Shown here one piece after another: positions 12,701 to 22,600 of a stretch of DNA of 64,000 nucleotides (the stretch's first letter is position 1; every line of letters begins with the position of its first letter). The DNA is from Euborellia annulipes (lineage: Eukaryota; Arthropoda; Insecta; Dermaptera; Anisolabididae): the NCBI GenBank assembly GCA_023213315.1, contig JAKCPI010003138.1, positions 1 to 64,000 on the forward strand, given 5' to 3'. The notes under the pieces were generated by a model. That model made no database searches. It had not been told where the DNA came from and was given only the letters and a program-made list of their open reading frames with translations. Both the position numbers and the translations under genes were made by a program.

Positions 12701-14735
12701 TGCGAGACAAACGATATCTGACGATGATGGTGGAGTGAGAAGAGCCTCTATTCTATCTCTCTTCCATTCGTTCAACTTTCTTCTTCTTCTTTTTTATTAT
12801 TACTGCGGTGCGGAGTCGGCAGTAAAGGGGTCGGCGGAATGGGTTTTTTTGCGAACGGAAGAAATAGGCCCGTCACACGTTGACGCCTGGTAAAAATATA
12901 GAAGGAAGGGACATGCATGTGCCAGTCCCAGCTCGGGTAGCTCGTGGTCGCCATCCACGTACCCACAAGATGTGGGCCCCTGAGCAGCCATTCGTTCAAC
13001 AAAAAAAAAGGCTAATTAATTTTTCTATAACTAGCCGCCGCTCGCCTTTGGCGGGTGAGGATTTATTTACATTCAGAGAATACATAAATTTTTCACATAC
13101 ATTTTCTTATGGGAGAAATAGTTATTTCTAATTAATAACTCAAAAAGTTAGAGGAATTTCGGGACGAAAATAATTTTACTGTAATCTCTAGAACAGTGGT
13201 TCCCAACCGTGTGCCCCGGCACCCAAGGGTGCCGCGAGAATGCCTAAGGGGTGCCGCGAGATATTTAGATAAAAAAATAAAATAAAGAGGCGAAAAAATA
13301 AAGTTTTGCTAAAAAAAGTCAAATGAATAAAATGGAAACGGCAAAATTTTCCGTAGATCGGAAAAAATTAAGCTTTGCCAAAAAAAGGTCAAATGAATTT
13401 CACGCAAGGGGAAAAAATTTGCCCCAGGGTGGAAAAAATTTCGATTTGATAGGGAAAAAAAGGAAGGGTGCCGCTAGTATGTAATATTACTCCCAACGCA
13501 CCTTTGGGGTGCCGTGGACTTCAAAAGGTTGGGAAACGCTGCTCTAGAAGGTCCTCTTAACAGGATTAGGTAGATTAGCCCGCTAAGAATAATAAACTTG
13601 GAATAATAGACAGGATAGAGGCTCGCCTTTTGGCTGACATCATCTCTTTCTGTCTATTATTCTGAATAAAAAACTTTATTTAAATATCGCCGACGTTTCG
13701 GGAACGCATCTTCAGGACGATCTCGATGCCTACATCTACCTAATCTTGTTAATTACCACTCAGCCATCGAATTTCTTCTTCTTAGAAGGTCCTCTTCTAA
13801 GCATATAAAATTTGGTTTCAAAATTTCAACGTGAAGTTGCAGAAATAGAGCGTGACAGACAAAAAGACGGATACATAGCGAATTATACATATTGATAGAA
13901 AATCTTAGCGATCAGTCGTGTAACTCGAAAACCTTTTGCATAACTAAATCTGAGCCAATGAGTAAAAAATTTTCATTCTCTAAAGTAAAAAAAAAATAAT
14001 AAGTTTAGAAGAAATCTCGAATAATACAGTATATGTTTAATAAAGAAAAAATTTTTTTATTTTAGATTTTCAATTATAAAATATTGGTATGGAGATCAAA
14101 CTCAAGATTATTTCCATTGGATAAACTTAATAAATTTAACAGAACCGGCCAATCGTAATTGGATTCCTAATAAAAAGGTAGAAAATTTAAAAAACCCTGT
14201 TATTTTTTTCAAAATTTTGGAATATAGACTCAGGGCTGTGTCCAGAGGGAGAGTAATGCGGTAAACTCACACATTTGTTAAATATAATTTTATATAATCG
14301 AACTGAAATGATTGACAAATAATTATGAAATGAAAAAGAAATATGAACAGATGTAAGGAACGTTGACAAATGAAACAATTTAATCTATCTCTCTTTAGAA
14401 TCAGAATCAAGGCGCATGTCTTTATTCTATCCTAATTAACCTACGGGATATTATTTAGACGCCTAGCACAAGAGGCGAATATTCTGCCCCTGTGCTATGG
14501 CCCAATGGGACAACAGCTATGTTGTTTTGCAAGAGAAAAACTATTGACATGTCGAAACATCGGAGATTCAAAGCCCTTTTACTTTCTCTTACCTATGTAT
14601 ATATGTAATATATATATAGAGAGAAAGTATTGGTTTCATGTCAAAAATTCGATGTCGAGATTTTGATGGATCTTCACGTTTTGAGGTCCCTGAATCAAAA
14701 AGTGGTTTTTGCGACATGGTCTGTCTGTCTGTCTG

Positions 14736-14790
<55 letters not shown>

Positions 14791-17700
14791 CAATTTTAAG
14801 CATGAAGGAATTGAGCTATGAGGCTGAAATTTTATATTTAAGTTAAACACCCCCCGGGACCGACAAAATAAGCTTTTAATCAAAATCGGCCAAAAAGTAC
14901 TAGTACTTTACTGATGTACTTTTTCAGTTTTTTCGATTTTCTCAAAATTCGCTCTAACGATTTTGATTAAAATTTAAAAATCAATTATTTTTTAGATGCT
15001 CTTTCAAATGTATATTCTCGTTTTGCCCTCAAAATTGTTTGAAGCACACTTTACTCTTGTGCTTCATAGGAAAGATAGGAGAAATAAATGGTTGCCATGG
15101 TAACCGAATTTAAATCTTTTTCTTTTTATTAGATTAAAAATCAATTATTATTTAAACGCCCTTTTTTCGGAGAAAACATATCTCTCTCTCTCACAAAACT
15201 ATCTTCTCTCTTTCTACGCGTTTTAAATTTTTCTACCTTATCTTCGCATTTGGCCAATGTTAATTTCCTATAGGGATTTGTATGTTAATTTCGATTCAAA
15301 AGGGGGTCCCCTTTGGAACTTTTACGCATTTAAAATTTTTTTCCCAATTCTTATGAAATTTTGTATTTATTTACGAATCTATATTGTGTATAAAATGTCC
15401 AAATATGAGATTAAAATTTTGAAAAATAACCATAGTTTATTTGAAGCAGTCAACATTTAAAATGCAAGTTTGAAACTAAGGTGCTATGGGAAACTAAATA
15501 TATCTCGACACAAAAAATCTGGTGTGACCAGCACAGTGCACAACTTTCTCTTACCGAAGGGTAAGAGAAAGTTGTGTGCTGTGCGCCAGTCACACCAGAT
15601 TTTTTGAAATGGAAACATCTCAAATTTTTTACACATTTCAAGTCGAAGAGTTTGCATAACCATCCTAGTTATTTCTAGATCGTTTCGGCTTTATCTGTAT
15701 TTTTTTAATGAGATAGATTATTAATTAAATTTCAGAATTACGTTCGGTATGAGGAATTCTTAGAAGATCTAGAAATTTATCGTCAAATACAGATTGCTGA
15801 AACTCAAAATCCCAATCCGACAACACGCACTTTTGGTTTAAGTACCTCTTGGGAGGCTCGTGAAAAAACAGACAATTCCGCCGATTCAAGTTGTGGAGTT
15901 GGACATCCAGAAACTGATTCACCTGGCAGAGAGAATTGCTCCCCTCCACTCTCTCCTTCTTCTAATTCAGCAATTACCATTCGAGAGCCTCTACATGTGA
16001 GTAAGGCGTGCTGAAGATTAAAATAAAAAAAATTTACGAAATTCAAGAAATTAATACTTCTTTGGCATCATCATTATAAATATCTTTATTTCTTAAATAT
16101 ACTCATAGAGATAGCTGTAAATTTTTCTTTATTTATTATTTTACTCTAAATTTCTTTCATTTGATATAAATAGGGATGGAATTTTTAGTAAGTATTTATT
16201 TTAAAACAAAATGTAAACATAAAAATTCAATATTAAATCCTTTTCATTTAACAGGTTGTTGGTTAAATATCATCATCATCATTCGTTTATAAGGTAAGTA
16301 TCATGCATTTAAGAGTGCTAGTTATTTTAGATCAAATTGATAAATAATTAAGAAAATCGATCTTTTATTTGGGGTCTGTACGTCAGAGGACGTCCGGCGC
16401 ATGCGCATTAAGGAAAAGCGTATTGCTTTTCGTTACTGCGCATGTGAACTTCCTTATTACGCATGCGCCGGACGTCCTCTGACGTTAATTATCCGACAAG
16501 ACTTTTCAATAATATTATCTGAAAAAAAGAGGGTTTAAAATAAAGCAATACATCCTGTATAATGATAAAAGATTGATGATTTTTTCAAAAACTTTTCTAA
16601 TAAATAAAATCAAACTAAACGCGCTATAATAATAAACTAAATGCACTTTGAATGCATCATCCTTACTTTGATTTTTTTTTTTTTTTAATCAAAAAAATTT
16701 TTTTTTCTTATATTTTGATTTATTATTTTATTAGGAAGAATTAAAAAATATTAAAAATGAAGAATATCTAAAGAAACAGAAAGCTGCAAAAAAAATTCAA
16801 TTAAAATGGCGAACATATTCGAAACGTAAAAATAAATATTTACCAGGGCAAACTGCAAACGAGAGTATACAGAAAATAAAAGGAAATAAAAAGGAAGAGA
16901 ATTATTCTTGTTCAACGAGCGAAAAATCTCTGGATTCGATACGCCGACCACCACCTGAGACCAACCCTTTGGTAGTCACATTCCATCATCGCCAATTTTT
17001 GTAAGCGAAACTTTCAATTATTGTTTAATATAAGGAAGGATACCTGACGATTTAGATTAATTTTTAATATGTTTTTTTCTAGAAAGCCTCTCATGCCAGT
17101 TTTGGGATCTGTAGTTCCTTCTTCAACAAAGTTATCTCCTAACTCGCTCTTTTTGAAGAGCCATGAAGCAATTCTTGTAGCAGGCGGTGTTGATCCTCAT
17201 ACACCTTATGGAGTGAGCCATAACACCGGTCAAGATATTTATCGATTTGAGCCGGCTCGAAATTCATGGGCTTTAGTGGGGCAATTGCCCGCACCTCGAC
17301 ATCATCATTCGATAACCTTCTCTAAAGGATTACTTTATCTTGCAGGTTACTTTTACTCTTTTACCGAAAAATGCTTCAAGTACAAATGTTTCTTCTTAAA
17401 ACAGGTGGAGCTGATCCTAGAGAAGACGAAAATTCCGAATTTCCTGTAGCCCTAGCTAACGTATGGAGTCTTGATCCAATTAAAAATCTTTGGAGTAACG
17501 AACCACCTCTTTCTATAGCCCGAAAAAATTTTGCATTCGTATCTCTTGGAGGCTATTTATATGCTTTTGGGGGGAAAGACCAAAATGGGAGGTAACAAAA
17601 ATATTTTATTTCTATTATACTAGAATAAGATCTTCTAAAATGAGAGGGGTTTACGATATTCCTGCAATCGGGGGAGTCAAGTACTTTGTTTTATTTAAGA

Positions 17701-18748
17701 GCCTCCAGTGTTTTTATTTATTAGAAATAGATTACTTCTATCTTATCTAACTATTACATGTATAACTGAAGGATAATTTCATCTGTGGAGAGATTGTGCC
17801 CAAAAGGCAAATATTGGGAGGAAATATCTCCAATGCCTCAATCAAGAATGGGCCACGCGGCCGCGAAATTGCAAGATCTTATTTGGGTTGCTGGCGGAAT
17901 GACAAATTCACGAAAACATCCGTTTGCTGAAGATGTTATCTGCTATAATTCTAAAAAGGATCAGTAAGTGTTTGAAAAATTTCTTAATTAATAAAAAAAT
18001 AATTTTATTTTTTTATTTAACTGTTATTTCTAGATGGATTAAACGATGCGTTCTCCCCACTCCTCTTGGATTTGGAAGGTTACTTTCGTTATATGGGAAA
18101 CTTTATCTTGTTGGAGGTGCAGGGAGCATTGGAGGCGGTGGCACCTGCAGTTTGTCGGATATTTTGGTCTGGGATCCTTCTAACGAAGAGAAAGAAGAAG
18201 AGGCCAAATGGCAACATTTGGCAAATATGGCTGTGCCTCGTCATGGTCATTCCTTAGGATATCTTGGTAATATAGAGACGACATTTATTAATAGAAAAAT
18301 TTGTAGTTTTAGCCATTCATCATGTGAAATTTAATTTAAAAAGCTTATAAATTAAGCTAAGTTTGATAATATTTTTCACGCTAAAAACGCAGATTCCAGT
18401 GCCTAATTTTCACAAAATTAAGTCCTCTGTCCAGATCTGGCTTCAATAAATTATGGCAACCTTATCTATAACAGTTAGTTTATAAGAAGTTTCACTTTAA
18501 CAAACTGGAAAGAAATTCGCGTCCCGTTATACCGCTTATTATGATAATTTGATGTAAAAGAAAATTTATTTTTAAAAGGCACTCAATTGGTAATAATTGG
18601 TGGCGTCACAACAGTTTACATGAAGGCACTCAACAGTGTGGAATGTTTCTGTCGAGAAAGAGAAGAGCTCATATCAGGATTTTCGAGTCTTCCTGTGGGT
18701 CTTTTCGGCCACGATTCAGCCACTTTACCACCACTTCATTTGATGTAA
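6786..18748 (+). CDS. BTB-BACK-kelch protein with an IQ-like motif in the linker
   Basis: I chained sixteen coding exons with matching phases: 6786-6905, 6976-7089, 7797-7966, 8200-8301, 8361-8478, 8537-8669, 8729-8960, 12324-12533, 14066-14177, 15736-15996, 16735-17000, 17083-17345, 17405-17591, 17772-17963, 18034-18266 and 18579-18748. Together they give 960 residues. Residues ~1-135 are a family-specific N-terminus. A BTB fold follows (~140-245; CQVHIGKETFNCHLMVL), then a BACK domain (~250-385). The acidic, Ser-rich linker contains an IQ-like motif, AAKKIQLKWRTYSKRK (541-556), which could bind calmodulin. Kelch blades run to the C-terminus (AILVAGGVDPH, LGGYLYAFGGKD, DLIWVAGGMTNS, GKLYLVGGAG). 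BTB-kelch proteins usually act as Cullin-3 substrate adaptors or actin binders; which applies here cannot be read from sequence. It is long for the family (usually 550-650 aa) because of the N-terminus and linker. A polyadenylation signal AATAAA is near 18898. Confidence 0.9.
7375..7700. other. GC-rich intronic island
   Basis: Inside intron 2 of the BTB-kelch gene the composition switches from AT-rich to GC-rich (runs such as GGAGGTGGGCGTGGCC and CTCCGCCACCGCTCGGGC). An AACGAAGTTC near the left and GAACTTCGTT near the right could be remnants of short inverted ends. I see no open frame or known repeat family. It may be an inserted non-autonomous element. Confidence 0.35.
9000..9735 (-). repeat. 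~1-kb AGAGAAAGT-bordered repeat, minus copy
   Basis: Lies in intron 7 of the BTB-kelch gene. It matches the plus-strand copy at 14575-15560 in reverse: shared blocks include TCACACCAGATTTTTT with TCGAGATATATTTAG, and ATCTCGACATCGAATTTTTGA. It ends in a microsatellite of CT then AT units (about 9684-9720). A truncated hAT MITE end (CAGTGGTTTCCAAGC) is at 9486. There is no coding capacity. Confidence 0.7.
10403..10650 (+). repeat. tRNA-derived SINE (GGCTTGGTGTAGTTGG family)
   Basis: The head looks like a tRNA: an A-box-like TGTAGTTGGTAGCG (about 10418-10431), and 26 bases further a B-box-like GGGTTTGGAGCCC (10457-10469). A non-tRNA body follows (AATAACGGTTATCGTATAAAG, GTTGTCGAAAAGACTGTGTG) with a TG/A-rich tail. 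Reverse partial copies of the body lie at 11340-11440 and 11745-11810. It lacks a folded acceptor stem, so it is a SINE and not a working tRNA gene. Confidence 0.75.
11604..12008 (+). mobile_element. hAT-type MITE with a SINE fragment inserted
   Basis: The left end CAGTGGTTTCCAAAC and right end GTTTGGAAAACGCTG match the element at 890-1136. The flanking 8-bp sequences (CTTTAGGC and CCATAGGG) agree at only 5 of 8 positions, so any target duplication has decayed. A reversed piece of the tRNA-derived SINE (11745-11810) interrupts it. Confidence 0.75.
12778..12985 (-). repeat. SINE-like repeat (GCTCAGGGG family) copy 2
   Basis: Read on the minus strand it starts GCTCAGGGGCCCACATCTTG, continues with GGATGGCGACCACGAG and AGCTGGGACTGGCA, and ends in a GAAGAAGAAAG tail. 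It is in intron 8 of the BTB-kelch gene. Confidence 0.85.
13194..13541 (+). mobile_element. hAT-type MITE with perfect 8-bp target duplication
   Basis: The left end CAGTGGTTCCCAACC and right end GGTTGGGAAACGCTG are inverted. CTCTAGAA is duplicated exactly at 13186-13193 and 13542-13549. The interior repeats GGGTGCCGCGAG-type motifs and A-rich stretches, without an open frame. This is a different subfamily from 890-1136. Confidence 0.9.
13559..13782 (-). mobile_element. Foldback retroelement-like insertion with 14-bp target duplication
   Basis: A 14-bp sequence, TAGAAGGTCCTCTT, occurs at 13545-13558 and 13783-13796, bracketing 224 bp. The insert has inverted segments (ATTAGGTAGAT near 13565 with ATCTACCTAAT near 13734; GAATAATAGACAG at 13601 with CTGTCTATTATTC at 13650) and a hammerhead-like core (13686-13721). 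A duplication this long does not fit a cut-and-paste DNA transposon and suggests target-primed insertion. It landed just beside the hAT element at 13194-13541. Confidence 0.7.
13686..13721 (-). other. Hammerhead-like ribozyme motif
   Basis: Minus strand: outer stem AUCGUC / GGCGAU (six pairs, one of them a U-G wobble), core CUGAAGA, a degenerate inner loop, then GAA-ACGU-C. The outer stem and both core boxes fit a type I hammerhead; stem II is poor, so activity is doubtful in this copy. Confidence 0.5.
14575..15610 (+). repeat. ~1-kb AGAGAAAGT-bordered repeat, plus copy, with a (TG)n tract
   Basis: Starts with TTTACTTTCTCTTACC and AGAGAAAGTATTGG, then a GTCTGTCTGTCTG and TG microsatellite (14724-14790), and a body shared with 9000-9735, 45590-46020 and 57720-57790. 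At the right end two copies of the terminal block meet head to head (about 15518-15600: GCACAACTTTCTCTTACC facing GGTAAGAGAAAGTTGTG), forming a near-perfect hairpin. No protein is encoded. Confidence 0.7.
16380..16495. repeat. GC-rich 116-bp palindrome (short foldback element)
   Basis: In intron 10 of the BTB-kelch gene, amid AT-rich DNA. The arms ACGTCAGAGGACGTCCGGCG / CGCCGGACGTCCTCTGACGT are exact inverse copies, each continuing into GCATGCGC, with a degenerate centre (AAGGAAAAGCG...CTTTTCGTTAC). It can form a long hairpin; no coding frame. Confidence 0.8.
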
Positions 18749-19689
18749 GAGTAAGTAACTATATAAAATTGAAATTTAATCATTTCATTCTTTAAATTTA
18801 ATTTGTGTATTTTAGGAAATAACGAAGCTGGAAATAAATATTATTTAATTATTTTATGAAAAAAGGAAATAAGTTTTTTGTATTATATGTATTGAAAAAT
18901 AAAGATAATTTTTATAGAAAAAATTAATTTAGAGATATTAAATCTTCCAGGGCCTGCCTGGGGTGGGTACGAGTGGACAATTCGAGCCTTTTGATTGATT
19001 TCGCAAAATCAAAATGTTTTCAATTAATTTCAAATACTCAAAGCAATATGAAATTTTTGTATTAAATTTGACTTTTAAATTATCAGCAGCGTTTTTTATC
19101 CAACAATAAAAAAACTGCATAAGAAAAGCATTCAATTCTAAATAAAAAATAAAAGATCTGAACGAAAAAAAAACGTGCGGAGTAATCTCTTGAAGAATAA
19201 CAAAGCGCCTGTGAGTTAGGCAACCGCCATTAACATCTGTTTGTTTGGCAACCAAACCTCAAATTGCAGGCGCTTTAATAAAAAAAGAAGGCAGAGAAAG
19301 GGTGTTTATAAGTGTAACGTAAATTTTTAATTCCTTTAATTTCAGAGAAAATTAAAGATGCCATGAACGACAAAAAAATTATTTTGGCAATTTAATAAAA
19401 TCGCAACTGATTGGTAAAATAGAATCGATCAAGTTGCTTTGCTCGAGATACAGCCTTATATAAAAACAATCTAATAGTAATAATATTTAAGACTGAAGTT
19501 ATACAATAATAAAAAAGAAGAGATAATTTTTTTTTTATGAGAAAAAATATTTGTTTATTGTTTATCGCTTTTTTTTTATCAGTTCCAAAATTACAAAGGT
19601 TATCTCTAATTCTCTGTAGCATATATAGTTGATGAAACAGAAAAAAAATAAAGCCATTTGGTTTTGTTAATTTGTGAAAAGAAGCTAGA
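18749..19689. other. Intergenic region BTB-kelch to ASL
   Basis: Begins with the 3' UTR and AATAAA (near 18898) of the BTB-kelch gene. The rest is AT-rich single-copy sequence. Two GGCAACC elements (near 19218 and 19246) lie about 450 bp upstream of the ASL start and may belong to its promoter. No gene seen. Confidence 0.5.
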
Positions 19690-22600
19690 ATGGCTGAGGG
19701 AAATAAATTGTGGGGCGGACGATTTTCAGAGGCAACCAATCCAGAATTGGAACGACTTAACTCATCTATTCGTTATGATCAACGAATGTGGAAAGAAGAT
19801 ATCAAGGTATTTAATTGTTTCTAAATACGCTGAAACAAATTTTATTAACGAACACACATTAAAAACAGCTCTACTATTAGATTAATACTATAAATTTTTG
19901 TTTTTAGGGAAGTCAAGTTTATGCCAAAGGACTTTTAGATATTAATTTATTAACTGACGAAGAGGAAAAAACGATTCATGATGGTCTTCAGAAGGTAATT
20001 ATAACGAATAATAAAACCGTAGAAGTCTCGTTTTTTATACTTTTTCATTCTGAGCAAGGGCGGATACAAGGGACGAGTTCACCCCTCCCCCCCCTCGAGA
20101 AAAATATTTTATTTTTAACATAAAATTTTAAAAATTAACACTTAAAAAAATTTGATTTGTATATACTGTATATTCTGGTAAACAAATATTTAAATTGCCG
20201 AAAGTAAGAGGAAGTGTGTGCTGTGCGACCAGTCACATCAGATATCCCCCCCTCTCCCGAAACGCTCTTCTGGTTCCGCCCTTGGTTCTGAGCTACCAAA
20301 AATTCTATTGACTACCAATTAATTTGAATAAATAAAGACGGAATCAACATGACCGAAAAATATATAATATAATAGTATTACATATGAGTTAAAAAAAAAA
20401 TACAATTCTTTTATGGAGGGTTTTCGGCATGGAAGGCCATTATTAGTCAAATAGATTAAATATTCTACAGAGGTAGAGGCGAATGAGACAAATGCCCCCC
20501 CCCCCCCCCCTCCTCCAAGGGATCTGATTTTTTTTAAAAATTTATATTATTCTAGGTAAATAAAATATTTCAAAATATATCTACGAGTCATTAGTGTCAG
20601 ACCTGACATGTGGTTATTTGAGGAGTAACCTTCCGTATTATCATGGGCGTAACTAGAGAATTTGGCTGGGGTGGGCCATGTGACCAGCCATCCTCGCTGG
20701 AGGGGGGGGGCATAGGCCCAGCTTTCCTCCGGGGGGCCTGGAAAGCCCCATATTTTCTCAATTTTTCCAGGGAGCTTTCTGGGGAGGGGGCACGAGCCTT
20801 CTAGGGGGGCCAGCCCCTCCCCCCGGCACCCCCCTAGTTACGCCTATGCGTATTCTTTCTCAGGAGGAGGCTTCTCAAAAAGAGTTAGATCATTTTTTGC
20901 CATGAGATGGATTTGAACTCGTGTTGTCTTCAACTCAGGATTATAAACTTAATTGCTTTATTCCCTCTGCTAATCGCCTCCTCAACTCTACGGGATATAA
21001 ACTGTAAAAATTAAAAAATTTATTAAATTAAATATCTTTTAGAATAAATTTGAAATAAATTTGGAGTAAATTTTAAGAAAAAAAATTCACCCCCCATCCC
21101 CCAAGAAAAAGTTGAAATGACGCCACTGTACAAAGGGCCCGGAGTCTCACCCCGTGTACTTTCCTCTATCTGCGGCCCTAGGTCTATGAAAAACATTTGG
21201 AAAACCTAATTATAGTAATTACACACAGTTTAATATATTTTTCTGAAAAAATCCAATTAATTTGAAGATCTTGAAATTATTCAAAAAGACTTATTTAAAG
21301 ATAATGAGACGATATGAAGTACTTCCGATGCAGAAAGACTCCCCTATATTATATAAAAAAAATTCCGTCTTTCTTTCTAAATCTCTAATTAATTTTTTTC
21401 CTAACATACTGTAGATATCATAATTTCAGATATCGGAAGAATGGCAAACCGGTCGATTTGTTTTAAAACCAACGGATGAAGATATCCATACTGCCTGTGA
21501 ACGTCGATTAGCCGAGTTGACCGATCCGATTACAGCAGGCAAATTGCATACAGGACGAAGTCGAAATGATCAAGTAGCAACGGATATGAGACTCTGGTTA
21601 AGGCCTAGACTCCATTCTTTACATCAACTTATTGCTACTATTATACAAGTAATTAAAAATAATCTTTTAATGAGAAATTATTGCAATTCTAATAAATTAA
21701 AAGCTGCGCTCCCCGAGTGAATCGAAACTTAATTTCACTCGTTTTATTTTTTTAGAAAAATTCATTCATTCAATGAATACAAAATTTACTTAATCAAAAT
21801 ATTATTTATTAAAATAATACGCGAAAACGCGATTTATCCAAAATTTTGAAAAATTCTTTGGTTTGAGAATTTTTTTTTTTAATTTACTCAATCTTAGATC
21901 TTAGGATCGCCTATTTTTTTATTATTTTTTAAATTATTTGGACTGCGGCGGTTATTTGATTTTTACAAATACATCAAAATGAAATTATCGATGACATCCA
22001 GCGGGCGTTCAACAGTTTTGTTCCGCGGCCACCAAAATTAGAAGTCTTTAAAGGGGAAAAAATTCGATTTCCCGATTTGATTTGTTTTAGTAGTTTGACA
22101 TTTTCTTCTGGTCAATTGATTAAAATTAAGAAATACCACTCAGTGACTCACTTCTAGTGGGTACGTGGATGGCGACCACGAGTTACCCGAGGTAAGGCTG
22201 GCATTTCTTCCTTTTCTTTATGTCAGTCTTTTTTTCCCTTTTCCATATCAAGCGCTCTCGATCTCTTATTTCTTTATATATTAATTTTGCCGACATAAGC
22301 CAAGAAGAAGATTAAAATTAAGAAATATCGAATATACACGCAGCTGGAAAATGGCGATTAGGCAACATGAATTGCCTATAATGAATAAAAAAACTTGTTA
22401 TTAGTTATTTTTCAGGATTAAACTTGAACTGGCATGTTATAAGAGCCTTGATTATTTATATTTTAAGGTGATAGCGGAACGAGCTAAAAAAGAAATAGAC
22501 ATTTTGATGCCTGGATATACTCATATGCAAAGGGCGCAACCCGTCCGTTGGAGTCATTGGCTATTAAGGTGATATAAAATATTTATAAACCAAATACTAC

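Noticed and set aside
14695..14883. Open frames with His-Thr or Val-Cys runs
   Set aside because: They are translations of the TG microsatellite.
19210..19260. Paired GGCAACC sites as an X-box for a ciliary gene
   Set aside because: Spacing and orientation do not fit the RFX consensus and the downstream gene is ASL.
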